From the NCBI GenBank assembly GCA_014359885.1, contig JACIYN010000002.1:1-64000 (forward strand): a stretch of DNA of 64,000 nt, read 5' to 3'. Source of the DNA: Desulfacinum sp. (GTDB lineage: Bacteria; Desulfobacterota; Syntrophobacteria; Syntrophobacterales; DSM-9756). Each line of letters begins with the position of its first letter. The first letter of the stretch is position 1. Both the position numbers and the translations under genes were made by a program. Of this stretch, positions 43,907-53,216 are shown piece by piece. The notes under the pieces are model-generated. The model had not been told where the DNA came from, ran no database searches, and was given only the letters and a program-made list of their open reading frames with translations.

Positions 43907-45019
43907 ATGAAGACCTTTTTTCATCTCAAGCAGGACGTGATCGAGCCGGGCTTGTGCCACCGGTGCGGCGGCTGCGTGAGCCTTTGTACGGCGGTGAACT
44001 ACGGCGCCCTGGAGCTGGACGAGCAGGGCCGTCCCCGCTATCGGGACCCGGAGCGATGCATCGAATGCGGCCTGTGCCACGCGGCCTGTCCGGAAAATCC
44101 GGAACTGGAAGCCGAAACCAAACAGCGCCTGGCCTGGAGCGCCCCCATCGGCAGGGTGCTGAGCGTGCGGGTGGCCCGCGCCCTTGATCCTCAGGTGCGG
44201 CAAAGAGCCACCGACGGCGGCGTGGTCACCGCCCTGCTCTTGCACCTTCTGGATACCGGACACATCGATGGAGCCATCGTGGCCCGCCCGACCGGACCGT
44301 TTCAACGCGAGCCGCACCTGGCCGTTTCCCACGAAGACATTCTGGAGGGGGCCGGTTTCCATTTCGACACGACCCATTCCATGGTCGGACTGGGCAGGGA
44401 ATACTCCCACCGCCACGGCCTGGAGCTGGTCAGCCCCCATGTGCTCAAGGGCCTTCGCCGAGTGGCTCTCGTGGGCACCCCGTGTCAGATCCACGCCTTC
44501 CGAAGGATGGAAACCTTGGGCGTCGTTCCCTCGGAATCGGTCACCTTGTGTCTGGGCCTCTTCTGCTCCGGAAACTTCGCCTTCGGCGAAGAACAACGGG
44601 CGCGCCTGGCGGAAGCGGGCGGCTTTTGTTGGGACGATGTGGTAAAGATCAACGTCAAAGAAACATTCCAGGTGCACCTGCGCTCCGGAGAGATCCGCAC
44701 CCTGGATCTTGAGGTTCTGGACGGCATGAAGCACCCTGCCTGTCGCTACTGCGAAGACTACGCGGCGGAGGTGGCCGACGTCTCCTTCGGCGGCATCGGA
44801 GCTCCGGAAGGCTGGACCAGCGTGGTGACGCGCACCCCCAAGGGCCGTGCGGCCTTCCTGGACGCCCTGGGGCGCACCTTGGAAGAACATGACCGCACCG
44901 GGGCGCCGGATCTTGCGGACAGGGTGCTGGAGCAGCTCATGGGCGCCTCGGCCGCCAAGCGCCGCCGCGCCCGGGCCTTCCGCAATGAGACGGCGCCCGG
45001 GGCGTCGAAAAGGAGGTAA
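43907..45019 (+). CDS. FrhB-like (coenzyme F420 hydrogenase beta subunit family) Fe-S flavoprotein
   Basis: The 370-aa protein belongs to the FrhB/FdhB/FpoF family. Two N-terminal ferredoxin sites are present: CHRCGGCVSLC near residue 17 and CIECGLCHAAC near 56. The family core follows, including TDGGVVTALLLHLLD, GTPCQIHAFRR, CLGLFCSGN and the Cys pair in HPACRYCEDYA. FrhB proteins hold FAD and usually exchange a hydride with F420, but bacterial members may use other acceptors or quinones. It sits inside the hydrogenase operon, between mvhD and mvhG, where classical systems have no such gene. HdrB and HdrC are absent, so it may be the acceptor module of this complex. Confidence 0.9.
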   Translation: MKTFFHLKQDVIEPGLCHRCGGCVSLCTAVNYGALELDEQGRPRYRDPERCIECGLCHAACPENPELEAETKQRLAWSAPIGRVLSVRVARALDPQVRQRATDGGVVTALLLHLLDTGHIDGAIVARPTGPFQREPHLAVSHEDILEGAGFHFDTTHSMVGLGREYSHRHGLELVSPHVLKGLRRVALVGTPCQIHAFRRMETLGVVPSESVTLCLGLFCSGNFAFGEEQRARLAEAGGFCWDDVVKINVKETFQVHLRSGEIRTLDLEVLDGMKHPACRYCEDYAAEVADVSFGGIGAPEGWTSVVTRTPKGRAAFLDALGRTLEEHDRTGAPDLADRVLEQLMGASAAKRRRARAFRNETAPGASKRR

Positions 45020-45025
45020 CCATCC

Positions 45026-45964
45026 ATGTCGGTAAAGGTAGCGAGCGAATGGCTGAACTCCTGCTCCGGCTGTGAAATATCCGTGGTGGACATGGGGGAA
45101 CGCCTGTTGGACGTTCTCCAGGTGGCCGAATTCGTGCACATCCCGGCCCTCATGGACCACAAGTATTTCGGGCAGCTGGGCGACGGACGCCATCTGGAGA
45201 TCCCCGAAGCGGACGTGGGCCTCATCAGCGGCGGGATCCGAAACGAGGAACACCTGGAGGTGGCCCGGGAGATGCGGGCCAAGTGCAAGGTCATCATCGC
45301 CCTGGGCACCTGCGCCACCCACGGGGGCATTCCGGCCCTTTGCAATTCCTACCGGAACGAAGAGATCCTGGAGCGCGCCTTCGGGACCGAAACGACCGAT
45401 CCCAACACCTTCGAGCCGGAAAAGCCCCTGCCGCAGCTTCTGGATGCCTGCTACGCCCTGGACGAGCACATCCGGGTGGATCTCTACATGCCGGGCTGTC
45501 CTCCCCATCCCGACCACGTCTTTTCGGCCCTGACGGCCCTGGTGGAGGGCGCAACGCCGGAGCTTCCGGGAAAGAGCGTTTGCGACACGTGCCCCACCAT
45601 CCGCGAGGGCAAGGGCCAGGTGAAGGCGCTCCGCCGCTTCGTACAGTCCCCGCACTACGGCGCTCCCGACGAGCCGCTGGACAAGATGCGCTGCTTGCTG
45701 GAACAGGGCTTTTTGTGCATGGGCCCTGTCACCCGGGCGGGCTGCGGAGGCGACAAGGTCACGCCCCGCTGCATCTCGGCCCGGGTGCCCTGCCGCGGCT
45801 GTTACGGACCCGTGGTGCACGAAGGCAACCAGATGGTGGACATGCTCAACGCCCTGGCATCCAACGGCATCGACGTGCGGTCCCTTCCGGAACACGTGTC
45901 CCTGCTTCGGTTTTCGGGAGCGCACCGGCGCCTGCGACCCAAGCGCCAGCGAAAGGAGGCGTAA
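45026..45964 (+). CDS. mvhG: [NiFe] hydrogenase small subunit (MvhG-like)
   Basis: The 312-aa soluble subunit carries electrons from the nickel site through three Fe-S clusters. The proximal-cluster motif is near the N-terminus (ASEWLNSCSGCEIS), with further ligands in LGTCATHGG and MPGCPPHPD. Medial and distal cluster Cys lie in CDTCPT, FLCMGPVTRAGCGG, CISARVPCRGCYGP. There is no twin-arginine signal, so the enzyme is cytoplasmic, as expected for group 3c. It starts six bases after the FrhB-like gene and is followed by mvhA three bases later. Confidence 0.95.
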   Translation: MSVKVASEWLNSCSGCEISVVDMGERLLDVLQVAEFVHIPALMDHKYFGQLGDGRHLEIPEADVGLISGGIRNEEHLEVAREMRAKCKVIIALGTCATHGGIPALCNSYRNEEILERAFGTETTDPNTFEPEKPLPQLLDACYALDEHIRVDLYMPGCPPHPDHVFSALTALVEGATPELPGKSVCDTCPTIREGKGQVKALRRFVQSPHYGAPDEPLDKMRCLLEQGFLCMGPVTRAGCGGDKVTPRCISARVPCRGCYGPVVHEGNQMVDMLNALASNGIDVRSLPEHVSLLRFSGAHRRLRPKRQRKEA

Positions 45965-45967
45965 TAG

Positions 45968-47422
45968 ATGGCTCGGGAAATCCACATCCAACCCATCACG
46001 CGCATCGAGGGCCACGCGTCCATCCAGATCCAGCTGGACGACGCGGGCGAGGTCCGGGATGCCCGCGTGAACATCCTGTCCCTTCGGGGCTTTGAAAAAT
46101 TCATCGAGGGCAAACCCGCCGAAGAGGTCCCCCGCATCGTGAACCGCATCTGCGGGATTTGTCCCTGGATGCACCACTTGGCGTCCAACAAGGCCGTGGA
46201 CCGCTGCTTCGGGGTCACGCCGCCTCCGGCCGGACGGAAGCTGCGGGAGCTCATGCAGACCATCGCCCATGCGGAAGACAAGCTCCTGCACTTCTTCTTC
46301 CTGGCCGCCGCCGATTTCGTCATCGGTCCCGATGCGGACTACGCGGTCCGGAACGTGATCGGCATCGCCAAGGCCAACCCGGAACTGGCCCAAAAGGTGG
46401 TGCAGATGCGCCACAAGGCCAAGATGATCCTGGAAAGGTTCGCCGGAAAGGCCATCCACCCCGTGGCGGGTGTGGTGGGCGGTTTCGCCAAGCCCATGAC
46501 GGAGGAAGACCGCCGGGAGATCCTGGCCCAGATGCGGGAACTCCTGGACTTTGCCCTCTTCACCCTGGAGTTCGCCAAGGAGAAGGTCTTTCCGCCCTAT
46601 CTGGACGCCATCCAGACTCTGGGGGTCATCCGAACGGGCTTCATGGGAACGGTGGACGACGACGGAGCCCTCAACCTCTACGACGGCAAGATCCGCCTCA
46701 TGAAGGCCGACGGCTCCCACATGGACTTCGACGCCCAGGACTACACCGACTACCTGGGCGAACACGTGGAATCCCATTCCTATGGAAAGATGCCCTACGC
46801 CAAGGCCTGGAACGAGGGCTTCAGCCTGGACCTGGAAGAGCCCAAGGGGATCTACCGGGTGAACACCCTGGCCCGGATCAACGTGGCCGACAAGATGGCC
46901 ACGCCCCGGGCCCAGGCGGAATTGGAGGAATTCCGCGAGCGGTTCGGACGCCCCGCCCAGGCCACGCTGCTCTACCACTGGGCGCGGCTCATCGAAGAGG
47001 TCTACGCCTGCGAGCATGCCATCGAACTGCTGGAGGATCCGGAGATCTGCAGCCCGGAGGTGCGCACTCCCGCCGAACCCAAGGCCGGTCGGGGCGTGGG
47101 CTGCGTGGAGGCGCCCCGAGGCACCCTCATCCACGATTACTCCACCGATGAGAACGGTTGCATCACCCGGGCGAACCTCATCGTGGGCACCACCCACAAC
47201 ATCGGTCCCATGAACATGAGCGTCAAGCAGGCGGCTAGGACCCTGATCCACGCAGGCAAAGTGGACCAGGGGATGCTCAACCGCATCGAGATGGCCGTGC
47301 GCGCCTATGACCCGTGAATTTCCTGCGCCACACATCGCCTGGACGGCGATTACGGCATGACCGTCACCATCACGGACGCTTCCGACCGGGTGGTGGCCCG
47401 CTGGCCCGAGGCCTCGTCCTGA
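45968..47422 (+). CDS. mvhA: [NiFeSe] hydrogenase large subunit (MvhA-like), selenocysteine-containing
   Basis: The subunit has 484 aa when the TGA at 47315-47317 is read as Sec450; the ORF track stops there. The N-terminal metal motif is RICGICPWMHH. At the C-terminus the frame continues as DP-U-ISCATH followed by 28 residues to a TGA at 47420-47422. DP(C/U)xxCxxH is the invariant second nickel-ligand motif of [NiFe] hydrogenases, so readthrough is needed for an active site. The maturation protease should cut after the His, removing RLDGDYGMTV... Sec as a Ni ligand commonly gives faster H2 turnover and better recovery from O2. It is the last gene of the operon, before a strong terminator. 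Confidence 0.95.
47334..47350 (+). promoter_or_regulatory. Putative bacterial SECIS hairpin in mvhA
   Basis: AUCGCC-UGGAC-GGCGAU is a perfect 6-bp stem beginning 19 bases after the first base of the TGA. Distance and loop (UGGAY) match the mvhD hairpin. Confidence 0.8.
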
Positions 47423-47429
47423 TACCAAG

Positions 47430-47459
47430 AAGGGGCGGCTCGACGAGCCGCCCCTTTTT
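47430..47459 (+). terminator. Strong intrinsic terminator of the hydrogenase operon
   Basis: AAGGGGCGGCTC-GAC-GAGCCGCCCCTT is a perfect 12-bp stem with a 3-base loop followed by a T run. It starts eight bases after the true mvhA stop, supporting the extended reading frame. Confidence 0.95.
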
Positions 47460-47490
47460 AGTCCATCCGTGGCGAAGACATTTCAGTCCA

Positions 47491-49002
47491 TCATTCCACC
47501 CAGCCGAAGGTGCGTTCCACGGCCTTTTTCCAATAACGATAGCCTTCCTCACGGCGGGCCTCGTCCATGGCGGGGGTCCACGTCTTGTCCATAGACCAGT
47601 TCCGGGAAAGCTCCTGGAAATCGGACCAGTAGCCCACCGCCAGTCCGGCCGCGTAGGCGGCGCCGAGCGCCGTGGTTTCCGTGACCTTGGGGCGCACCAC
47701 GGGCACATTGAGCACATCCGCCTGGATCTGCATGAGCAGGTCGTTGGCCACCATGCCGCCGTCCACCTTGAGGGTGGTGAGAGCCACCCCCGAATCGGCG
47801 TCCATGGCTTCCACGATGTCCCGCGTCTGGTAGGCCGTGGCTTCCAAGACGGCCCGAGCCAGATGGCCCTTGTTGACAAAGCGCGTCAAGCCCACCAACA
47901 CCCCACGGGCGTCGGACCTCCAGTACGGAGCGAAGAGCCCGGAGAAGGCGGGCACCAGGTAGGCTCCGCCGTTGTCTTCCACGGTTCGGGCCAGGTCTTC
48001 CACCTCCGCCGCCGTTTTGATCAGTCCCAGATTGTCCCGGAGCCATTGCACCAGCGCCCCGCCGATGGCAATGGACCCTTCCAGGCAATAGACCGGGTCG
48101 TGGCCCCGCATCTGGTAGCCCAGGGTGGTCAAAAGTCCCCGCTGGGACACCACAGGCGAGGTGCCCGTGTTGAGCAGCAAAAAGCAGCCCGTGCCGTAGG
48201 TGTTCTTCGCTTCTCCGGGCTGAAAGCAGGTCTGTCCCACCAGGGCCGCCTGCTGGTCGCCCAGGGCGCCGCACACGGGCACCGTGGCCTGAAAGGCTCC
48301 GGTGCGCACCGTATGTCCCAACGTGTTGGGGTCGATGGACGGCACGATGCGCGGAAGCATTTGAGCGGGGATTTCCAGGGCGTCCAGGATCTCGGGATCC
48401 CAGTCCAGGGTTTCCAGGTTCATGAGCAGCGTGCGGCTGGCATTGGTCACGTCGGTCACATGGGCCCCGCCATGGGGTCCTCCCGTGAGCCACCAGATGG
48501 CCCAGCTTTCGATGGTGCCGAAAAGGGCCGTACCCTTGCGGGCCGCCTCGGCCGCTTCCGGAACGTTATCCAGAATCCAACGGATCTTGGGCCCCGAAAA
48601 ATAGGTGGCGATGGGAAGGCCCGTCTTCTGCCGGAAGCCGTCCTGGCCGTAGATCTTTTCCAGGCCTCGGCAGATCTCCGCCGTGCGGGTGCACTGCCAG
48701 ACGATGGCATTATAAAAGGGCCGGCCCGTGGTCTTGTCCCACACCACCGTGGTCTCCCGCTGGTTGGTGATCCCGAGAGCGGCGAGATCCGACCCGCTGA
48801 GTCCCGTCTTGCTCAACGCCCCCCGGATGACGGCCTGGGTGTTTTCCCAGATCTCCATGGGGTCGTGTTCCACCCAGCCCGGATGGGGAAAGATCTGGCG
48901 GTGTTCCTTCTGATCCAGGCCCACGATGCGGCCTTCCCGGTCGAAGATGATGAATCGGTTGCTGGTCGTTCCCAGATCCAACGCCCCGATGTACGCCCCC
49001 AT
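47491..49002 (-). CDS. glpK: Glycerol kinase
   Basis: The 503-aa enzyme phosphorylates glycerol to glycerol-3-phosphate with ATP. The start at 49002 follows GGAGGTG; the ORF-track start at 49143 is upstream in repeat DNA. FGGY-kinase blocks include the N-terminal [28 protein letters not shown], the substrate region [11 protein letters not shown] and the ATP-site [26 protein letters not shown] and [13 protein letters not shown] follow near the C-terminus. Length is standard for GlpK. The gene is 179 bp from glpB on the same strand and converges with the hydrogenase operon. Confidence 0.96.
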   Translation of the reverse strand: MGAYIGALDLGTTSNRFIIFDREGRIVGLDQKEHRQIFPHPGWVEHDPMEIWENTQAVIRGALSKTGLSGSDLAALGITNQRETTVVWDKTTGRPFYNAIVWQCTRTAEICRGLEKIYGQDGFRQKTGLPIATYFSGPKIRWILDNVPEAAEAARKGTALFGTIESWAIWWLTGGPHGGAHVTDVTNASRTLLMNLETLDWDPEILDALEIPAQMLPRIVPSIDPNTLGHTVRTGAFQATVPVCGALGDQQAALVGQTCFQPGEAKNTYGTGCFLLLNTGTSPVVSQRGLLTTLGYQMRGHDPVYCLEGSIAIGGALVQWLRDNLGLIKTAAEVEDLARTVEDNGGAYLVPAFSGLFAPYWRSDARGVLVGLTRFVNKGHLARAVLEATAYQTRDIVEAMDADSGVALTTLKVDGGMVANDLLMQIQADVLNVPVVRPKVTETTALGAAYAAGLAVGYWSDFQELSRNWSMDKTWTPAMDEARREEGYRYWKKAVERTFGWVE

Positions 49003-49098
49003 GGGACACCTCCGTCTTGCGGTTAGGGTCTGAACGGTTTTCGCTCGTCTTTTACAGGATTCGCTCCCGCCCCTACAAGAACGCATTGCCCGTTGGGC

Positions 49099-49122
49099 AG
49101 GAGCGGGGCTTATCCCCGCCCG
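49099..49122. repeat. GCGGGG-TTAT-CCCCGC dispersed stem
   Basis: GGAGCGGGGCTTATCCCCGCCCGCC lies between glpK and glpB. Similar stems occur at 8.75, 23.7, 36.6 and 38.4 kb. Confidence 0.6.
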
Positions 49123-49180
49123 CCAAACGTGCAGCAACGACAAAACCCGAGGAAGAAACCCCGTTCCGTCCGGGTTTGAA

Positions 49181-50464
49181 TCAACCCAGAAGCTCCGCCA
49201 GGGAGGCCACAGCCGACCAGGCAGTGGTCACCGCCAACCCGGCCCCGCACTTTTCCCGCATCCAGTCGTGATGGGCCAGGATGGTCCCGGCGGCCACCAG
49301 GGTGGGAAAGGCCGGTTGTCCGGATTCGCCCAAAGGGCGCCACCGTTCATCCACCGTCACGCCGCTTCGGTTCACGGGGTGGCCCTGGGGATCGAAAAAA
49401 TCCTTCCGGTGCCAGTCGTTCCGGGTCTCGGGCTGCGCCACGGGAAGGCCGAAAACCGCCTCCCGGATAGCCGTGCGCTCCGCCTGCAGTCCACGGCCGA
49501 AAAAGCGCCCCGTGGCCAGCACGGCTCCCCGGCATTCGATCTGAAAAGAAGGACGTTCGGCACCGCAATCGAAGAAAAATCCCCCGTCGTCCGTAACGGA
49601 AAATCCCAGCACCTTGTGTTGCAGGCGACAGTCGATGCCCTCCCGGGGGAGGGCTTCCTCGAAGAGGTTCTTCAAACGAAGCCCGGGAAGGGACGGCGGC
49701 ATGGTGGGTATTTCGAAAAGCGGCCGCCCCACGGCCGCCTCCAGCCGTCGAAAGACTTGACCTCGGTCGTGAATGCCGCACACGGCGGGAAGCCCCACCA
49801 CCCGGGCGTCTCCCAGATGGGGGCGGATGAGATCGGCCAGGCGCTCGCAGCCTCCGTCCGTTGCCAGGTCGCCGGCGATCTGTTCCGGAAAGATCTCACG
49901 GGCCGGCTGGGCAAAAGCCACGGTGCAGGCACGCACCCCCCGCCAGAACCGCTGGAGGTTCGACGCCGCCTGTCGGGCGCTGAAGCCCTTGAGCCCCTCC
50001 AGACCCACCAGGAGGCACGGAGCCTTTTCGTCCAGGGCGGTCACGGCGTTCTTCATGGTGGCGGGAACGGCGTAGGTGGGCTTCAGGGTACCGGCCGCCG
50101 TCACCACCCGAAGGTTGCGCCCCTTTTCCCGGTGGTAGGCAAGGCCGTTGTCTTCCAGAAAGTCCAGGAAGACCTCCAGGGCCCCTTCCACCTCCTCTTT
50201 TTTCACCCGCGCATACGGATGGTCGGGAAGATCCCGGCTCAGCGCCTCCAAGGCCGCCCAAGGATCGTCCCAGACCCGGCCCTCCGAAACCGGGTGCACC
50301 CCCAGAAGGTCCACGAAACCGCTGGAAAAGATGAGGGGCCCCGTGGTGCCCACCACCGACACCCGAAGACCGCGGCGGGCCGCAAACAAGGCGGCGGAAA
50401 GGCCCGCCAGGCCGGCTCCGATCACCACCACATCCGCCAAGGTGTGCTCCAGCCCTTCTGTCAT
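49181..50464 (-). CDS. glpB: Anaerobic glycerol-3-phosphate dehydrogenase subunit B
   Basis: The 427-aa flavoprotein subunit has an N-terminal dinucleotide fold, [38 protein letters not shown] is a GlpB-type block. The C-terminal part ([18 protein letters not shown]) ends with a second flavin-binding-like stretch. Together with GlpA it oxidises glycerol-3-phosphate to dihydroxyacetone phosphate. Its start overlaps the stop of glpA by four bases, indicating coupling. GlpC, the membrane Fe-S anchor in E. coli, is not encoded here, so electrons may leave by another route. Confidence 0.92.
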   Translation of the reverse strand: MTEGLEHTLADVVVIGAGLAGLSAALFAARRGLRVSVVGTTGPLIFSSGFVDLLGVHPVSEGRVWDDPWAALEALSRDLPDHPYARVKKEEVEGALEVFLDFLEDNGLAYHREKGRNLRVVTAAGTLKPTYAVPATMKNAVTALDEKAPCLLVGLEGLKGFSARQAASNLQRFWRGVRACTVAFAQPAREIFPEQIAGDLATDGGCERLADLIRPHLGDARVVGLPAVCGIHDRGQVFRRLEAAVGRPLFEIPTMPPSLPGLRLKNLFEEALPREGIDCRLQHKVLGFSVTDDGGFFFDCGAERPSFQIECRGAVLATGRFFGRGLQAERTAIREAVFGLPVAQPETRNDWHRKDFFDPQGHPVNRSGVTVDERWRPLGESGQPAFPTLVAAGTILAHHDWMREKCGAGLAVTTAWSAVASLAELLG

Positions 50465-52038
50465 GCTCCCGCCTCCCCGCCGTCTTCACGGCGCGTTTCC
50501 AGATCCAGGCTGAACAGGGCGCAATAGAGCGCCTCCTGGAATTCGTACTGCACCATGGGCTGGCCCCACAGGAGCGGACGCTTGCCCCGCCAGCGCTCCC
50601 GGAGAAACCCGATGAGGCTCTCCATTCCTTCCCGGCCCTGGTACACACCGGCCTCGTAGAGGTGCGCGGCAATCCGCTGGCTGCAAAAATTTCCCTGACA
50701 CGGTCCTTTGCCCACGCGACTCCGCACCCCCACCGCCTCCAGCGTGGGAGCTTCCCCGCCCCGGCGGATCTGATCCACCAGGGAATCGACGGTGGAACGG
50801 GGCACCATCTCGCATTCGCACAAGACCAGATCGGACGGATCGGCCCGCTTCACCCACTGGCGCGGCGCCTTTCCCGGTTCGGTCCACCGCCCCCATTCAC
50901 TGGCCGGAAGGGGCTCCACATGGGTCCGACACGGAGCGTTTAACCCCAGAAGTGCGCAGACCCGGTCGGCCGTCTTTTCGGCCATGAGCCGGTAGGTGGT
51001 GAGTTTGCCGCCCGTGATGGTGAGAAAGTTTCCGACCCCGCAGACCTGGTGGTCGATCAGATGGTAGCCCCGGCTTACGGTGCGATCCCCCCGCCTGCTG
51101 CCTTCCGCCAGCAAAGGCCGCACGCCGCAGTAGGCGCGGATGTAGCGGGCCGAAGCCAGGGACGGCACCATGCGTGCGCATTCGTCGATGATGGTGTCGA
51201 TCTCGTGGACCTCGGGATAGATGGCGTCGGGAGATGCCACCCGAACGGACGTGGTGCCGAGGATGGAGACCGTGCCGCCGGGGACCACGATGTCCGCATC
51301 GGATGCGGGACGAAGTCGGTGGATCACCCGATCGCTCACCCTTTGCTGGGTCACCAGCAGACTCCCCTTGGAATAGAGCATGTCGAAGCGGATGCCGGCC
51401 AGGGCCCCCACCTGCCCCGCCCAGGCCCCCGCCGCATTGACCACCACCTGGGGCTCCAGGACCGTCTCCCGGCCGGTGCGGGTATTTCGCAGTCGCACCC
51501 GAACGATGCGCCCATTGCCCCGCTCCAGGGCCTCCACGCGGGTGTGGGTCATGAGCCGCGCTCCCAGAGCGCAGGCCTGGGCCATGTTGTCCAGGGTGAG
51601 CATGAAAGGATCCACGGCGGCGTCCCGCAGGGCATAGGCGGCGATCACCTGATCCGAGAGCTCGGGCTCCATCTCCCGGGCTTCGGAAACCGGGACCGCT
51701 TCCCCCTCCACGCCGCAACGGGCGCACAGTTCGGGAAAATCCGCCACGTACCTTTCGTCGTCTCCCGCCAGCGCCACGTAGAGGCTCCCCGTATCCTCGA
51801 TGCACTGGGGCGCCAGACGTTTCAAAAGCGCGCTTTCTTCCGCGCATTCCCGGGCGGCTTCCGGATCGTTCCCCACGTAGCGGCCGCCGCCATGCAGCAG
51901 TCCGTGGTTCGCTCCGGACGCCCCCGCGGTGAGATCCTTCTTTTCCACCACCACGCACGAAACGCCGCGAAGCGCCAGATCCCGGGCCAACCCCGCCCCC
52001 GTGACTCCGCCTCCAATGATGACCACCTGCATTTCCAC
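50461..52038 (-). CDS. glpA: Anaerobic glycerol-3-phosphate dehydrogenase subunit A
   Basis: The 525-aa catalytic subunit starts with an FAD fold (VVIIGGGVTGAGLARDLALRG). The DAO domain includes GASGANHGLLHGGGRYVG. The C-terminal BFD-like domain binds a [2Fe-2S] cluster through Cys in LCECEMV and GPCQGNFCSQRI. That domain distinguishes GlpA from aerobic GlpD. The gene is divergent from glpR, and a GlpR-like operator lies about 50 bp upstream of its start. Confidence 0.95.
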   Translation of the reverse strand: MEMQVVIIGGGVTGAGLARDLALRGVSCVVVEKKDLTAGASGANHGLLHGGGRYVGNDPEAARECAEESALLKRLAPQCIEDTGSLYVALAGDDERYVADFPELCARCGVEGEAVPVSEAREMEPELSDQVIAAYALRDAAVDPFMLTLDNMAQACALGARLMTHTRVEALERGNGRIVRVRLRNTRTGRETVLEPQVVVNAAGAWAGQVGALAGIRFDMLYSKGSLLVTQQRVSDRVIHRLRPASDADIVVPGGTVSILGTTSVRVASPDAIYPEVHEIDTIIDECARMVPSLASARYIRAYCGVRPLLAEGSRRGDRTVSRGYHLIDHQVCGVGNFLTITGGKLTTYRLMAEKTADRVCALLGLNAPCRTHVEPLPASEWGRWTEPGKAPRQWVKRADPSDLVLCECEMVPRSTVDSLVDQIRRGGEAPTLEAVGVRSRVGKGPCQGNFCSQRIAAHLYEAGVYQGREGMESLIGFLRERWRGKRPLLWGQPMVQYEFQEALYCALFSLDLETRREDGGEAGA

Positions 52039-52087
52039 CGGCCCCGCCTTTCTCTGCTCCCGCCGCCCCGCGCGCGGCCCCCACCTT

Positions 52088-52099
52088 TTCGCTTGAGAA
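52088..52099. promoter_or_regulatory. Putative GlpR operator 1
   Basis: TTCGCTTGAGAA is an imperfect palindrome of the form TTCKC-NN-GMGAA. Its right half is the -35 box of the plus-strand promoter reported next. Confidence 0.6.
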
Positions 52100-52121
52100 C
52101 CTTTCCGACGGGTGCTACCAT
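52093..52121 (+). promoter_or_regulatory. Probable glpR promoter
   Basis: TTGAGA and TACCAT are separated by 17 bases. The -10 lies in GGGTGCTACCAT, nearly the same as GGGTGCTAGCGT at the glpS promoter. Confidence 0.5.
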
Positions 52122-52236
52122 GGGTTTCGCGTCAAGTGCCCGGATTAAGGCACATCTTTCCATCACTTTCCGGTACCACAACGGCCCGGGGATGTCATCC
52201 ATTATTTTCGCATTCCAACATGGCCATCCGGATACG

Positions 52237-52248
52237 TTCGTTTGAGAA
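52237..52248. promoter_or_regulatory. Putative GlpR operator 2
   Basis: TTCGTTTGAGAA differs from operator 1 at one base. It lies 43 bp before the glpR start, in a position to repress glpR transcription. A half-like site, TTCGCATTCCAA, lies 30 bp upstream at 52207. Confidence 0.55.
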
Positions 52249-52290
52249 CACCAAACACTGGCTTCGGCCCAGCCTGAGCGAGGCTTTCCC

Positions 52291-53115
52291 ATGACCCAGT
52301 CCCCTCCTTCCCCACACGGTGCAGCCGACGGGGCAGCCACCCGGGACCGGCACCAGCGCATCCTGCGGCTGATCCGGCAGCGCGGTTTCGTGACAGTGAA
52401 TTTTCTGGCCAAGGAATTCGGCGTGACCCCGCAGACGGTGCGCCGGGACATCAACGCCTTGAGTCGGGCGGGCAAGGTCATTCGCTACCGGGGCGGCGCC
52501 GGAGCGGCCCCCAGCACGGAGAACGTGGCCTACAGCCAGCGGAAGATCTTGTGCCAGGAGGAGAAGCGGCGGATCGCCCGTATGGTGGCCCAGGCCATCC
52601 CGGACAATGCCTCCCTTTTCATCAACATCGGCACCACCACCGAGGAGATCGCCAAGTTCCTGGTGAACCACCGCCGTCTTCGCATCATCACCAACAACCT
52701 CCACGTGGCCTCCATCCTGAGCGCCAACGAGGACTTCGAGGTGATCGTGGCGGGCGGGATGGTGCGCCACCGGGACGGCGGCATCGTGGGCCCCATGACC
52801 ATCGACTTCATCGAACAGTTCCGTGTCGATTACGGCATCATCGGCATCAGCGGCATCGACCTGGACGGCACCCTCCTGGACTTCGACTACCGGGAAGTGC
52901 GCGCGGCGCGGGCCATCATCGACAATTCCCGCACCACCTTCCTGGCGGCCGACCACACCAAGTTCGGCCGAAACGCCATGGTGCGCCTGGGAAGCATCGC
53001 CGAAATCGACGCCTTCTTCACGGACCAGCCGCCCCCCGCCCCCCTCATGGACGTGCTGCACACCGCCCAAGTGGAACTGCACGTGGCCTCCCAGGAAGGC
53101 GCGGAAGGTGAGTGA
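52291..53115 (+). CDS. glpR: DeoR-family glycerol regulon repressor
   Basis: The 274-aa regulator has the DeoR winged helix (HQRILRLIRQRGFVTVNFLAKEFGVTPQTVRRDINAL) followed by a sugar-phosphate-binding domain with the NIGTTTEEIAKFL loop. E. coli GlpR is released from DNA by glycerol-3-phosphate, and the same is likely here. It sits between the divergent glpBA/glpK side and the glpSTPQUV importer. The recurrent TTCKC-NN-GMGAA sites in this interval are candidate operators. The alternative is another sugar-phosphate DeoR regulator, but the context is strongly glycerol. Confidence 0.9.
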   Translation: MTQSPPSPHGAADGAATRDRHQRILRLIRQRGFVTVNFLAKEFGVTPQTVRRDINALSRAGKVIRYRGGAGAAPSTENVAYSQRKILCQEEKRRIARMVAQAIPDNASLFINIGTTTEEIAKFLVNHRRLRIITNNLHVASILSANEDFEVIVAGGMVRHRDGGIVGPMTIDFIEQFRVDYGIIGISGIDLDGTLLDFDYREVRAARAIIDNSRTTFLAADHTKFGRNAMVRLGSIAEIDAFFTDQPPPAPLMDVLHTAQVELHVASQEGAEGE

Positions 53116-53204
53116 CCCGCGCGTTCTCCGTTTTTCGGAAACGAAAGAAAGGGCCTTGGGAATGCGCGTCTTGGACGCGAGAACGGGTTTCGCGAGTGAT
53201 TATT

Positions 53205-53216
53205 TTCTCTTGCGAA
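53205..53216. promoter_or_regulatory. Putative GlpR operator 3
   Basis: TTCTCTTGCGAA (reverse complement TTCGCAAGAGAA) fits the same palindrome as operators 1 and 2. It lies in the promoter of the glpS operon. A weaker TTCGCGAGTGAT is 16 bp upstream at 53189. Confidence 0.6.

Noticed and set aside
41315-47428. 2037-aa ORF on the minus strand
   Set aside because: It is the antisense shadow of the hydrogenase operon. High GC at third positions removes stop codons on the opposite strand. The plus-strand genes have clear families.
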